Shown here piece after piece: positions 46,145-55,844 of a stretch of 64,000 bases of DNA. The DNA is from Breznakiella homolactica (GTDB lineage: Bacteria; Spirochaetota; Spirochaetia; Treponematales; Breznakiellaceae). Numbering within the stretch: position 1 is the first letter of the stretch; each line of letters begins with the position of its first letter. The stretch covers positions 1,054,001-1,118,000 of the forward strand of contig NZ_CP067089.2 in assembly GCF_016616095.2 (NCBI RefSeq). Direction: 5' to 3'. The translations under genes and the position numbers were made by a program. The notes below the pieces were generated by a model. It saw nothing but the letters and a program-made list of their open reading frames with translations. It ran no database searches and had not been told where the DNA came from.

Positions 46145-47542
46145 ATGTTGTACCCTCAGATTAAGGAAATTCTGAAATTCCCGGCGGACTCCCGGGATGT
46201 TACGGTCCGCGGATGGGTCCGCACGAAACGGGATCTCAAGAACCTGGTTTTTGTGGAAGTTAATGACGGCTCATGCTTCAGCAGCATCCAGTGTACCTTT
46301 GACAGGGAAGCGGGCCTGGACAGCGATACGGAACAATCTCTGGGGGAACTTTCCACGGGCAGTTCCGTGGAGATCCGGGGAAAGCTGGTCACCTCCCCGG
46401 CTTCGGGCCAGGCGGTGGAAATTGCCTCCGCGCAGCTCAGGATTATCGGGATTGCTCCGGCGGAGTCCTATCCGCTCCAGAAGAAACGCCATTCATTCGA
46501 ATTCCTCAGGGAAATCGGCCACCTCAGGGCACGGACCAATACCTTCGGCGCGGTAGCCCGGGTGCGGAGCCGCATGGCCTTCGCCATCCATGAGTTCTTC
46601 CAGCAGAACGGCTTCCAGTATGTGCATACCCCGATCATAACCGCCAGCGACGCGGAAGGCGCCGGAGCCATGTTCCAGGTAACGACCCTGGATCTCGACG
46701 GCATCGCAAAGTCGGGAAAACCCGTGGATTATTCCAAGGACTTTTTCGGCAAGCAAAGTTTTCTGACCGTTTCCGGCCAGCTTGAGGGAGAAACCTACGC
46801 CACGGCCCTGTCCCGTATTTACACCTTCGGGCCGACCTTCCGGGCGGAAAACTCCAATACCACCCGGCATCTGGCGGAATTCTGGATGATTGAGCCCGAA
46901 TTCGCCTTTGCTGAGCTCGAAGACAATATGGAACTGGCGGAGAATTTCCTCAAATTCCTTTTCCGGAAAGCCCTGGATGAATGCGCCGAGGATCTTACGT
47001 TTTTTGACAACCAGATCCAGAAGGGCATCATCGAAACCCTTACTTCGGTGGTTAACTCGAAATTCACCCATATAACCTATACCGATGCCGTGGCTGAGCT
47101 GGAAAAGCACGCCGGGGAATTCGAATTCAAACCCTACTGGGGCTGCGATCTCCAAAGCGAACACGAGAAGTTCCTCACGGAAAAGGCCGCCGCGGGGCCG
47201 GTGATTGTCACGGATTATCCCAAGGAAATCAAAGCCTTTTACATGAAGCAGAACGATGACGGAAAAACCGTCCGGGCCATGGATGTGCTCGTCCCGCGGC
47301 TGGGGGAAATCATCGGCGGTTCGGAACGCGAAAGCAGCCTGGAAAAACTGGAAAAACGCATTACCGAAATGGGAATGAATCCCGAGGATTACTGGTGGTA
47401 CCTGGATCTCCGCCGGTACGGGACGGTGCCCCATGCCGGGTTCGGCCTCGGTTTTGAGCGGCTGATTCTGTATATTACCGGCATGGCCAATATCAGGGAC
47501 GTCATTCCCTATCCCCGGGCCGTGGGTCAGGCTGAATTCTAG
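46145..47542 (+). CDS. asnS: Asparaginyl-tRNA synthetase
   Basis: 465 residues. N-terminal OB-fold (VRGWVRTKRDLKNLVFVEVN), then class II motifs: motif 2 region FGPTFRAENSNTTRHLAEFW and motif 3 AGFGLGFERLILYITGM, ending in the AEF-type C terminus that distinguishes AsnRS from AspRS. The ATG is preceded by TATAGT 5 bases upstream and a weak AGGA; a short leader is likely. It heads a run with dacA (8-base gap) and the flavoprotein. Confidence 0.96.
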   Translation: MLYPQIKEILKFPADSRDVTVRGWVRTKRDLKNLVFVEVNDGSCFSSIQCTFDREAGLDSDTEQSLGELSTGSSVEIRGKLVTSPASGQAVEIASAQLRIIGIAPAESYPLQKKRHSFEFLREIGHLRARTNTFGAVARVRSRMAFAIHEFFQQNGFQYVHTPIITASDAEGAGAMFQVTTLDLDGIAKSGKPVDYSKDFFGKQSFLTVSGQLEGETYATALSRIYTFGPTFRAENSNTTRHLAEFWMIEPEFAFAELEDNMELAENFLKFLFRKALDECAEDLTFFDNQIQKGIIETLTSVVNSKFTHITYTDAVAELEKHAGEFEFKPYWGCDLQSEHEKFLTEKAAAGPVIVTDYPKEIKAFYMKQNDDGKTVRAMDVLVPRLGEIIGGSERESSLEKLEKRITEMGMNPEDYWWYLDLRRYGTVPHAGFGLGFERLILYITGMANIRDVIPYPRAVGQAEF

Positions 47543-47550
47543 GAGTTCCC

Positions 47551-48783
47551 GTGAACAATGCTGTCCTGCGGCGGCTGCCGCTTTTCCTCTGGCTTTTCTG
47601 CATCACCGCGGCGGCAGGAGCCCTGGATCCCGGGGCCGCGGCTCCGTCACTCCGGTCCCAGGCGGCGGTTCTTTTGGACGCCGCCACCGGAACGGTGCTG
47701 TATTCAAAAAACGGTGATGAACCCATATCACCCGCATCCCTGACGAAACTGATGACCATTCATCTTGCCCTCAAGGATTCTGAATCGGGAAAAACCTCTC
47801 TGGATACGGTTGTAAGCCTTCCCCGGGAAACATGGGCCATAAACCAGCCGCCCCGGTCGAGCCTTATGTTCCTTGCCCAGGGACAGACCGTAACCCTCGG
47901 GGAACTCCTCCTGGGACTGGCGGTATCATCGGGGAACGACGCGGCGGTGGCGGTAGCCCTCCACCTGGCGCCGTCGGTGGACGCCTTTGCGGAACGGATG
48001 ACCGCGGAAGCCAAGGCCCTGGGACTGGAAAACACCAGTTTCGTTGAGCCCTCGGGGATATCGGAATACAACATGACCACGGCCATGGATTACGCCCGGT
48101 TCTGCCGGATCTACATAACCCTCCACCCGGAAACCCTGGAGCAGCTCCACTCGGTTCCGTCTTTTGCCTATCCCAAACCGGAGAACCTGCCTGAGATTTA
48201 CCGGCAGCGGCCGGGAACCATAGAACAGTACAACCGGAACGCCCTGCTCCGCAGCTACAGCGGTGTGGACGGCCTCAAAACAGGCTACATTGACGAAGCC
48301 GGCTACAACATTGCCCTGACCGCCCGGCGGGACGGAACCCGCCTGATCGCGGTTATCCTCGGCGGTCCCGCGAATCTCGGCTCCCAGGAAGGTGAACGGA
48401 TCAGGCGAGCCGACAGCACGGCCCTCCTGGACTGGGGGTTTGAATACTTCAAAACCCTGCGGCCGGTGGTGGCCGAACTTCCTCCGGTCCGGATCTGGAA
48501 AGGAACGGAGAATTCCGCCTCCGTGGTACCCGGAGAAACCCTGGAACGCACAATTATCAGCGACCGGGGAGACGGCCTCCGCTGGGAAGCCCGGATCAAC
48601 GAACCGGTTACAGCTCCCCTGACCGCGGGCTCCAGTGTCGGGGATCTTGTTTTTCTCGATACCCAGGGAGAGCTGTTCCGGGTTCCCCTGGTACTCCAGG
48701 ATGACCAGCCCCAGGGGAATGTGTTCAAACGTCTCTGGGATTCCATCCGCCTGTTCTTCCGTTCTCTGGGCAAAAAAAACTGA
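47551..48783 (+). CDS. dacA: D-alanyl-D-alanine carboxypeptidase (PBP5/6 type)
   Basis: 410 residues with signal peptide and the serine motifs SLTK (PASLTKLMT), SGN (SSGNDAAV) and KTG (GLKTGYIDEAGYN). It trims peptidoglycan pentapeptides in the periplasm. The C-terminal 100 residues form the PBP5_C-like beta domain. The start is GTG at 47551, with AGGAG 5 bases upstream. Confidence 0.95.
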   Translation: MNNAVLRRLPLFLWLFCITAAAGALDPGAAAPSLRSQAAVLLDAATGTVLYSKNGDEPISPASLTKLMTIHLALKDSESGKTSLDTVVSLPRETWAINQPPRSSLMFLAQGQTVTLGELLLGLAVSSGNDAAVAVALHLAPSVDAFAERMTAEAKALGLENTSFVEPSGISEYNMTTAMDYARFCRIYITLHPETLEQLHSVPSFAYPKPENLPEIYRQRPGTIEQYNRNALLRSYSGVDGLKTGYIDEAGYNIALTARRDGTRLIAVILGGPANLGSQEGERIRRADSTALLDWGFEYFKTLRPVVAELPPVRIWKGTENSASVVPGETLERTIISDRGDGLRWEARINEPVTAPLTAGSSVGDLVFLDTQGELFRVPLVLQDDQPQGNVFKRLWDSIRLFFRSLGKKN

Positions 48784-48799
48784 CAGCAAAGGAGCGGCC

Positions 48800-50305
48800 G
48801 TGAAAATCACCATAATCGGAGGGGGAGTTTCGGGCCTTTCCGCCGGAATTTACGCCCAGCTTGCGGGATTCGAAAGCAGTATCTATGAAAAAGAACCTGT
48901 CCTCGGGGGCCAGTGCACCGGGTGGGACCGCATGGGATACCATATTGACGGCTGCATCCATTGGCTTACGGGGACCAAGGATGGTTCGGGAATCAATACG
49001 ATCTGGAAGGAAACCGGCGTACTGGGAAACACCGAAATAATACAGCTTGAGAGTTTCGGCACCTATGAATTCGACGGAACATCCATAACCCTCTGGAGAG
49101 ATCTCGATCGCCTCCGGGACGAACTGATCCGCCTTTCACCGGAGGATACCGGGGTCATAGAAAACATGGTCCGGGATATCCGCATCATGCAGAAAATGGT
49201 CATCCCCGTAAGTATGCCCCTGGACATGATGCCCCTCAGGGAAAAGCTGGCCATGCTTTGGGTACTCATGGGGACCGGCGGCATCATGACGAGAAACAGC
49301 AAAACGAGCTGCGCCGAATACGCGAAACGGTTCAGGCATCCGGCGATCCGGAAAATCATCGAAAAGCGGGTTCCCCCTGATTTCAGTGTGCTGGCGTTTC
49401 TGTTCGGTATGGGCAATTTTACCGGCGGGAACGGCGCCATTCCCCGGGGCGGAAGCCGGGGAATGATTGAACGCATGGAAAAGCGGTACCGGGACCTCGG
49501 CGGGACGGTTTATACGAATATGGCGGCGGAGGAAATACAGGTCGAAGGCACCCGGGCCCGGGCGGTCCGCTTTGCCGACGGGTCGGCCGCTGAAGCCGAT
49601 TACGTGGTCGCGTCCTGTGACACGAATATTACCTTTTCAAACCTGCTCAAAGGCCGGTTCCGGGATAAACGCTTCGAACTGCGGTATAACAATCCCCGGG
49701 ACTACCCGACCCTTTCGACTTTTCATACGGCTTTCGGGGTTTCCGCGGACCTGAAGGAGTACCCGTCTTCCCTGGTTTTTGAGATAGATCCCCTCAAGGT
49801 GGGCCATACGGTTTTTACGTCCCTGGGTGTCAGGAATTACGCCTATGAACCGGATTTTGCCCCGCCGGGAAACACCGTCATCACCACCGCGTACAACCAG
49901 ACCGGAGAGGATTACCATTTTTGGAAAAAGCTCTACAGCAGCGACCGGAAGGCCTACCGCCGGGAAAAGAAAGCCATTGCCGAGGCAATTCTGGATAGGA
50001 TACAGCGGCGGTTTCCGGAACTTTCCGGCAAAATCCGCGTTCTGGACGAAGCGACTCCGGTCACCTACAACCGGTATACCGGGGCGTGGCGGGGATCCTG
50101 GATGAGTTTTATGATGACCCCCAAGGCGAAGATAATGATGCATTCCGGCAGGATACGGGGCCTGAAAAACTGCTTCCTTACCGGCCAATGGCTCCAGCCT
50201 CCGGGGGGGCTGCCCACCGCGGCGATCTACGGAAAATTCACCATCCAGCGTATCTGCAGGCTCGAAGGCAGGCCGATTCTATTCCCTTCGGCTCAACCCA
50301 CCTGA
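48800..50305 (+). CDS. FAD-dependent phytoene-desaturase/isomerase-like oxidoreductase
   Basis: 501 residues starting at a GTG (AAAGGAG six bases upstream). The dinucleotide-binding motif IIGGGVSGLSAGIYAQLAGF is followed by the EKEPVLGGQCTG segment typical of the CrtI/carotenoid isomerase group. The C-terminal signature GQWLQPPGGLPTAAIYGKF fits the same family. The substrate is not known; related spirochaete genes are annotated loosely as desaturases. 16 bases after dacA, probably cotranscribed. Confidence 0.85.
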   Translation: MKITIIGGGVSGLSAGIYAQLAGFESSIYEKEPVLGGQCTGWDRMGYHIDGCIHWLTGTKDGSGINTIWKETGVLGNTEIIQLESFGTYEFDGTSITLWRDLDRLRDELIRLSPEDTGVIENMVRDIRIMQKMVIPVSMPLDMMPLREKLAMLWVLMGTGGIMTRNSKTSCAEYAKRFRHPAIRKIIEKRVPPDFSVLAFLFGMGNFTGGNGAIPRGGSRGMIERMEKRYRDLGGTVYTNMAAEEIQVEGTRARAVRFADGSAAEADYVVASCDTNITFSNLLKGRFRDKRFELRYNNPRDYPTLSTFHTAFGVSADLKEYPSSLVFEIDPLKVGHTVFTSLGVRNYAYEPDFAPPGNTVITTAYNQTGEDYHFWKKLYSSDRKAYRREKKAIAEAILDRIQRRFPELSGKIRVLDEATPVTYNRYTGAWRGSWMSFMMTPKAKIMMHSGRIRGLKNCFLTGQWLQPPGGLPTAAIYGKFTIQRICRLEGRPILFPSAQPT

Positions 50306-50315
50306 GAAACCGCGG

Positions 50316-50699
50316 TTAGTCCCGTTCGGAAGGATGTTTCCGGTCTTTCATCGAAGCGGCTTTTTTCATCTGAAGTTTCCGGTCCCGGAGGGCTACGTAA
50401 ACAATCAGAGAAAAGATTATAAAGAGAATTCCGAGAAATATAATAACATTCTTTAAATCGCCGCCGGCTGCCTCCACGGGAAAATCCGAAACCACGCTGC
50501 CCGCGGCACCGGCTTTTCCGGCGGGTACGCTGAATATGAGAAACAGGCTGACACCAACGGAAGCAAGGATCAGTACAAGCGCGACGATGGAAGCCACCCT
50601 GACGGCGGTGGTTGATTTTTTTGACACAACAAAATAGATAAGCCCCGCAAATACGGCGAGTGACAGAAAACCGCCCCCGATAAATAAAACCAGTTCCAT
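50316..50699 (-). CDS. Small membrane protein, unknown function
   Basis: 127 residues with three hydrophobic segments (about 5-27, 35-57 and 85-108) and a charged C terminus (KKAASMKDRKHPSERD). The first helix begins at residue 1, so there is no cleaved signal. No recognised domain. Converges with the flavoprotein gene. Confidence 0.7.
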   Translation of the reverse strand: MELVLFIGGGFLSLAVFAGLIYFVVSKKSTTAVRVASIVALVLILASVGVSLFLIFSVPAGKAGAAGSVVSDFPVEAAGGDLKNVIIFLGILFIIFSLIVYVALRDRKLQMKKAASMKDRKHPSERD

Positions 50700-50745
50700 T
50701 TTTTACTTTTCCTCCGGAAAGACAGATTTTGAATTGTATTCTTGT

Positions 50746-51633
50746 TCAGAAACGCAGCTGCTCCGCGGTGTATCCCCGGCGTTCCAGCTGATCCAGCAGG
50801 CCGTCGGGGCCGTGCAGGTGGGCCAGGCCGACGATAACCAGTTCAATTATTTCTGAATTCAAATACTCTTCAAGTATCGGCATCCAGGATGAATTTCTGT
50901 CCGAAACCATCTTTTGATACACCGTGGGAAATACTTCCTTCATTTCCGCCAGCGACTGGTTCATATCGGAAGAACCGCCGCTTTTCCATTCTTCGATAAG
51001 CACCGGTATACCCTGCTCGGTGTTTTCGAAGTCATCCAGGGAATAGAGGATGTACTCATTTTCATATCCGTATCCCAGGTCGGTGAGGAGGTCCACCTGA
51101 AAATCGACGGATTCCAGAAAGTCCAGTGATTTTCCGTCTTCCTTGGCCTTTGAAAGATAGTACTGGTCAACCCCGAACTGGGAGAACCCGAGCATCTGCA
51201 GTTCCGCCATGGTCAGCATGTTGACCGCAATGGATGGTTTAAACCGTTTCAGGGACTGCGGCGGGATCCCCAGTTCAATGCATTTTTCCTCAAACCGGCG
51301 GTACACGGATTCACCGAGAACCGACCGGAGGGTTTGGTTTTCCGGCAGCACCATCTTCCGGATGGTTTTTTGGATCACCTCAGGATCTTCCATCCGGTCA
51401 ATGTCCGCTTCAAGGACGAGCACCGACGCCTTTTTATAAGCCATGTCGAATTCCGCCGGCAGGGGGTAATCCTCCGCCCGGAGAATGTGGACACTGCCAC
51501 CCAGGAAAATACTGTTTCCGTTTTCCGAGGAGATTTTCCATACCGAGGACTGGCCCTGGAGAACCGCCGCAAAGAGAAAAACCTGCGCCAGTACGCAGAA
51601 AAACCTTTTCATCGGCGCCGCGGTGCCGTGCAT
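50746..51633 (-). CDS. TraB/GumN-family protein
   Basis: 295 residues (288 from a second Met at 51612). N-terminal signal-like segment, then the TraB/GumN opening SVWKISSENGNSIFLGGSVH and LEADIDRM, and a C-terminal GLAHLHGPDGLLDQLERRGY motif with the family's GxxHxxG-type end. The family is a putative metalloprotease or folding-related fold; activity in bacteria is unsettled. The gap to the deacetylase-like gene is 12 bases. Confidence 0.85.
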   Translation of the reverse strand: MHGTAAPMKRFFCVLAQVFLFAAVLQGQSSVWKISSENGNSIFLGGSVHILRAEDYPLPAEFDMAYKKASVLVLEADIDRMEDPEVIQKTIRKMVLPENQTLRSVLGESVYRRFEEKCIELGIPPQSLKRFKPSIAVNMLTMAELQMLGFSQFGVDQYYLSKAKEDGKSLDFLESVDFQVDLLTDLGYGYENEYILYSLDDFENTEQGIPVLIEEWKSGGSSDMNQSLAEMKEVFPTVYQKMVSDRNSSWMPILEEYLNSEIIELVIVGLAHLHGPDGLLDQLERRGYTAEQLRF

Positions 51634-51645
51634 TGCGGGCCCCCG

Positions 51646-53940
51646 CTACCGGCTGTGTTCGATCAGGGTTGAAACCGGCACCACCGAATATCCCGCCCGG
51701 ATGAGGGCATCCAGGAGCACATCGATCCGGCTGAACAGATAATCGTCCCTGCCTCCGGGAAGCAGTCCCAGCCGGACCGGAATAATGGAACCGGGTTTCT
51801 TCTGGGCCATTATGCGGTCCACCATGGCGGATGCGCCGAACTGGCTGATGCCGATACGTTTCGCGTCCTCCCGCAGGATCCAGTCCATGGGATCAACATC
51901 CCGGCCGATGGTCCGGTAGCCCGCGGAAGCCGCGGCGGTTACTATTTCAGCTGACGCGGCGTAATAGGGAGCGTGCCAGAGAAGACTCAGTTCGGCGGAA
52001 GCGGCCTTGAAAAATTCATCCTCATTGCGCGCGAGCCCCCGGGTTATGAATTCCCGGTTTATACGGTACCGGGCGTCGGACAGGTCAATGGGGGCGAAAA
52101 ACATGGAAGCGCATTCATGCCCCGCGTCGCTTATTTCCCTGGCCGCATCGGGATGGCGGCGGATGAATTCACCGTTCAAAAAAAACGTCGCCCGGATATT
52201 GAACTGAGAAAGGGTATTGAGTATAAGCGGAAGCCCCTCGGAATCATCCATCAGGTCGAAGCAGAGGGCAACTTCCCGGAGTCCGGTCCGTTTGCCGTGG
52301 GCAAAAACCCCGGCCACCGCCGTATCCATGGTATCGGACACATCGGGAATCGCCTCAAAGAGGTTTTCTCCGGAAGGAAGCAGCGGAAAAGTTCCTACGG
52401 AAACGATGTTCCGGATCATGGGAATATTCGCATAGGGACCGGATGCCTGCCGCTCCAGATATACCCGGTACTGCCCGGAAACCTGGCTCTGGTTCCGGAG
52501 AACCGGGCTTGCCACCTGGCGCCAGGGACTTGTTCCGTCGGTGGCGTACCAGGAATTCCCGGAAAGCGCCATGATACGGGATGTTTTTTCCTCAAACCCG
52601 TACCGCTGGGCCGACGACAGGCAGATAAGATTGCCCTGCCCGGAAAGGCGGAGCCGCTCGATTTTCTGCGCATCCCCGACAATGATTTCATCGTTGCCGG
52701 TCCAGATCCCGGCGTAAACCGGTACGGTTCTGAGGGACGAAATCTGTTTCCAGTTTATGTAATCGTACAGGACCATCCCCTCGGCGCCCCACAGCAGCGC
52801 TTTTGTGCCGTCCGGGGAAAGGGCCGCTCCGGAACCCATGGGTATCTCCAGGGGAGAAAAAATCCGGGCCGACGACTCGGAAATCGTGTTAAGCCGGTAC
52901 GCGGAGGTCGCCGCCCCTTCCCTGCGGGGGGAAGAAACGATTACCGTCACCAGCCCCGAGGCCGACCAGAGTACGGTGATGTCCGAACCCGACCGGGGAA
53001 TGAAAACATAAGGAAGGGAAGATTCCCCGGCGGCGGAATAATCGTCGATTCCCAGGGGATAATAAAAGAGGTTCCGGCCGCCCTTGGCCAGCAGCATGGA
53101 CCGGGAATCCGGCGAAACCCAGAACTGGTCGAAATTCTGGTCGAATTCAAAGGGAATTTTCCCGGCGATGGAGCCGATTTCCAGGAAATCCGCGTACATG
53201 GTCCGGGCAAACAGGTCAGAACTCCGCACACGGTAGACCGTAGAGCCCCGGAGGTAAAAAAAGTCCCCCGAAAATCCCCAGTACACCGATTTTACGGTTC
53301 CCTTTCCGATAATGCGGTACCGTTCATCCACCGTACCGGCGGCGGTATTAATGGCGTAATAATACAGGGTATCTCCCCGGTTGTACACAAAAACCCGGGA
53401 ATCGGGACTCCAGCACGCGGGAAAGTAGCTTCCCGGACGTTCGATATTTTCCGAAATAACGGTCCGCGCGCCGGAAAGGGCGTCAACCATAACCAGATTG
53501 CCGTACGCCGGGCTTACCGGTTCAATATACAGAACCCAGCGGCCATCCCTGGAGGGAGCCATGGATTCCACCCGGCCGCCGAGGACCGGAGCACCGTCGG
53601 CAAAAGAAGGAAACCCCGGGATACTCCGGGGAAGCCCTCCGGTTACGGGAACACGGACCGTTCCGAAACTGTTCCTGATCTGGATGGTTCTGCCGTTTTC
53701 AATAAGGTCGATTTTTTCCGGGAAGGCGCTTAGCTGCCGCGTCTCCAGGGTTCCCAGGGACGCTGAAAAAAGAGCTCCCTGAGGGTACGCGCCGTTTCCG
53801 TCGGAATCGGCGTAAAAAAGCAGTTCATTGTTTTCGGATAAATCGAGACCGCTGAATACTACCGACGCAAACCCGGAAAACACGGAGCAAAGAAGCAGAA
53901 TAAAAACTGCGGAAATCCTCGGTATGGCCGTTTTTCTCAT
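51646..53940 (-). CDS. Beta-propeller plus degenerate polysaccharide deacetylase
   Basis: 764 residues. Signal peptide to about residue 25; residues 30-510 are repeated beta segments resembling WD/TolB propeller blades. Residues about 545-760 form a NodB/CE4 fold (REVALCFDLMDDSEGLPLIL, then LLWHAPYY, then MVDRIMAQKKPGSIIPVRLG). Motif I has CFDLMDD rather than TFDD; the metal HxxxH motif reads GHECAS with the second His missing; the arginine of motif III (RxPY) is His here. Catalysis is therefore doubtful, and it may bind glycans instead. GGGAG before the ATG. Confidence 0.78.
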   Translation of the reverse strand: MRKTAIPRISAVFILLLCSVFSGFASVVFSGLDLSENNELLFYADSDGNGAYPQGALFSASLGTLETRQLSAFPEKIDLIENGRTIQIRNSFGTVRVPVTGGLPRSIPGFPSFADGAPVLGGRVESMAPSRDGRWVLYIEPVSPAYGNLVMVDALSGARTVISENIERPGSYFPACWSPDSRVFVYNRGDTLYYYAINTAAGTVDERYRIIGKGTVKSVYWGFSGDFFYLRGSTVYRVRSSDLFARTMYADFLEIGSIAGKIPFEFDQNFDQFWVSPDSRSMLLAKGGRNLFYYPLGIDDYSAAGESSLPYVFIPRSGSDITVLWSASGLVTVIVSSPRREGAATSAYRLNTISESSARIFSPLEIPMGSGAALSPDGTKALLWGAEGMVLYDYINWKQISSLRTVPVYAGIWTGNDEIIVGDAQKIERLRLSGQGNLICLSSAQRYGFEEKTSRIMALSGNSWYATDGTSPWRQVASPVLRNQSQVSGQYRVYLERQASGPYANIPMIRNIVSVGTFPLLPSGENLFEAIPDVSDTMDTAVAGVFAHGKRTGLREVALCFDLMDDSEGLPLILNTLSQFNIRATFFLNGEFIRRHPDAAREISDAGHECASMFFAPIDLSDARYRINREFITRGLARNEDEFFKAASAELSLLWHAPYYAASAEIVTAAASAGYRTIGRDVDPMDWILREDAKRIGISQFGASAMVDRIMAQKKPGSIIPVRLGLLPGGRDDYLFSRIDVLLDALIRAGYSVVPVSTLIEHSR

Positions 53941-53943
53941 GGA

Positions 53944-54156
53944 TCACTCCCTTATTTGTTCCGTATCCCCCAAAAATTCATCCAGGTCATCTTCCATAGC
54001 CCGGAGCTGCGCTTCCATTTCGCAGAGCCGTTCCATGGTGTGCTTTACCTTCTGGGCCCAAAGCTGATCCATACTCCGGCTGAGTATGCCGTGGAAAGTT
54101 TCGTTCCGGGAAATATGGGGATACTCGATCTTGATGGATCTGTCGGTTTCATGCAT
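53944..54156 (-). CDS. Small coiled-coil protein, unknown function
   Basis: 70 residues, helical and acidic at the C terminus (MEAQLRAMEDDLDEFLGDTE). No signal. It directly precedes the propeller/deacetylase gene (4-base gap). No good ribosome site is visible, so the call rests on frame and position. Confidence 0.55.
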   Translation of the reverse strand: MHETDRSIKIEYPHISRNETFHGILSRSMDQLWAQKVKHTMERLCEMEAQLRAMEDDLDEFLGDTEQIRE

Positions 54157-54273
54157 TCAGCAAAACCGCCTTATAAAGGATCCGAGTCTGTACTGCGGTA
54201 TATTGCGGGTGGTCAAAAAATCGCCGGTCATACATACAAAGTGTAATCCCCAGGATTCCGGACTGCAAGACCA

Positions 54274-54402
54274 TCAATGGTCCGGGGAAATAGTAATCAT
54301 CGCCTCGGTAAATTCCTGGGATGATTCGTGGGTGTTATCATAGGCTCTTATAAATGTTGCGGCAGCGATGAACGCAATAAGAATAAAAACTAGCTTTCGC
54401 AT
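54274..54402 (-). CDS. 42-residue secreted or membrane peptide
   Basis: ATG at 54402 with GGAGG 4 bases upstream. The peptide starts with a signal-like hydrophobic stretch (MRKLVFILIAFIAAATFIRA), leaving only about 22 residues (YDNTHESSQEFTEAMITISP). A longer in-frame start at 54513 is less likely because of the ribosome site. Function unknown. Confidence 0.6.
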   Translation of the reverse strand: MRKLVFILIAFIAAATFIRAYDNTHESSQEFTEAMITISPDH

Positions 54403-54493
54403 GGAACCTCCCGCTCCGGCAGATGACAATGTAGTACAGGATGGGATGGTTCGGGAAACCCAGCGGTTTCCCCTCCCACCACTAATTCTATCC

Positions 54494-55795
54494 CTAGGAA
54501 TTGAGAAATTCAAGGGGATTCACGGCACGGCCGTTTTTATATATCGCGAAATGAACGTGCGGACCGGTGCTCAGCCCGGTGCTTCCCACTTCACCGATTT
54601 TGCTGCCCTGGGTAACATAGTCACCCTTGACCGCGGAAGTAGCATTCATGTGGGCATACAGGGTCTGATACCCGTTGCTGTGGGTCACGATGACGTATTT
54701 TCCGTACACGGAATTGTATCCCACCGCGGAAATCCGCCCGTCCATGGAGGCTTTTATGGTGGTTCCCGTGGGAGCCGCCAGATCGATCGCCGCGTGGAAG
54801 CGCCGGACCCCGGTAAAGGGATCGCTCCGCCAACCGTAGGGTGAGGTAAGCCGTCCCCGGATGGGATAGATAAACAGCTCACCCAGGGCCATCTTGAGAT
54901 CCTCGGTCCGCATTTTCGCGCCGGGGATAAAGAGGACCGTACCGGGGGTTATGATTTCGCTGTCCAGGTCATTGGCGTCCAGGACCGCCTCCAGGGGAAC
55001 CCCGAGGCCGGATGCTATTTTCGAAAGGCTGTCCCCCGATTTCACCGTATAGGGAACGCCGTCCATATTGGGAAGCCTGAGGACCTGTCCTTCCTGGATC
55101 CGTTTTGCGTTGGTTATGCCGTTGGAGGCAATCACCGCGTCCATGGATAATGACCGGGAAGCCGCGATTTTAGAGACCGAATCCCCCCGCTGCACCGTAT
55201 AGGATTCCCAGGAGAAGGTTTCCATAAGGTCAAGCGGAATGGCGTCATCCTGGGCTTCCCCCTGCTCCGGGGTATTGAGTCCGGTATACGCCGCCAGGGC
55301 AAGCCGGTGGCCGCCGTCGTCCTCGGGGATTACCGACACGGAACGGTACGGAGCGAAGCCTTCCCAGTTTATTGCCAGGAAGGAGACAATGCCAATGATG
55401 GCGACACCGCAGATAGTTCCCAGGGTGGAAAATACCGACCCCGGAGCGGGAGCCTTTGCTCCGGAAGATTTCCGTTTGGCCGGGCGGTTTATACCAATTC
55501 CCGCGGTCCCGGGAAACAGCGCGGAACGCCGGGTTCCCGAGGAAGGAGTATTCTTTTTTCTGCGGACGGTTGTATTTTTCAGCGGGTTACGGCCGGAATA
55601 GTTTACCTTAAACAAATTTGACAGAACCCCGGGCTGTACCGGAAAGCCCTGGGATGTATCTTTTCTGTGTTTTTTTCCCTGGGCAGGGTGCTGTTTGAAC
55701 TGATTAATATTAAAATGAAGGTAACCGGTATTTTCGGTCCGGGGTGTATAGGACTTACGTTTATGCACACGCTGCGCCGCAATTATATCTTTCAT
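54494..55795 (-). CDS. LysM/M23-type peptidase
   Basis: 433 residues. An N-terminal cytoplasmic tail, one membrane helix (about 130-150), two LysM repeats (YTVQRGDSVSKIAASR and YTVKSGDSLSKIASGL) and a C-terminal M23 domain with HAAIDLAAPTGT, TLYAHM and the HVHF motif with zinc-binding His. It cuts peptidoglycan cross bridges in the periplasm. The long basic N-terminal tail (before the helix) is unusual. Divergent from lepB. Confidence 0.9.
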   Translation of the reverse strand: MKDIIAAQRVHKRKSYTPRTENTGYLHFNINQFKQHPAQGKKHRKDTSQGFPVQPGVLSNLFKVNYSGRNPLKNTTVRRKKNTPSSGTRRSALFPGTAGIGINRPAKRKSSGAKAPAPGSVFSTLGTICGVAIIGIVSFLAINWEGFAPYRSVSVIPEDDGGHRLALAAYTGLNTPEQGEAQDDAIPLDLMETFSWESYTVQRGDSVSKIAASRSLSMDAVIASNGITNAKRIQEGQVLRLPNMDGVPYTVKSGDSLSKIASGLGVPLEAVLDANDLDSEIITPGTVLFIPGAKMRTEDLKMALGELFIYPIRGRLTSPYGWRSDPFTGVRRFHAAIDLAAPTGTTIKASMDGRISAVGYNSVYGKYVIVTHSNGYQTLYAHMNATSAVKGDYVTQGSKIGEVGSTGLSTGPHVHFAIYKNGRAVNPLEFLNS

Positions 55796-55844
55796 GATAC
55801 TGGTTTATCGACATAATTGGAGGGAATCATTATACTAAGGTCTA

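Noticed and set aside
48635..48799. An upstream extension of the flavoprotein gene.
   Set aside because: It overlaps dacA in another frame, while the GTG at 48800 has AAAGGAG and begins the FAD motif.
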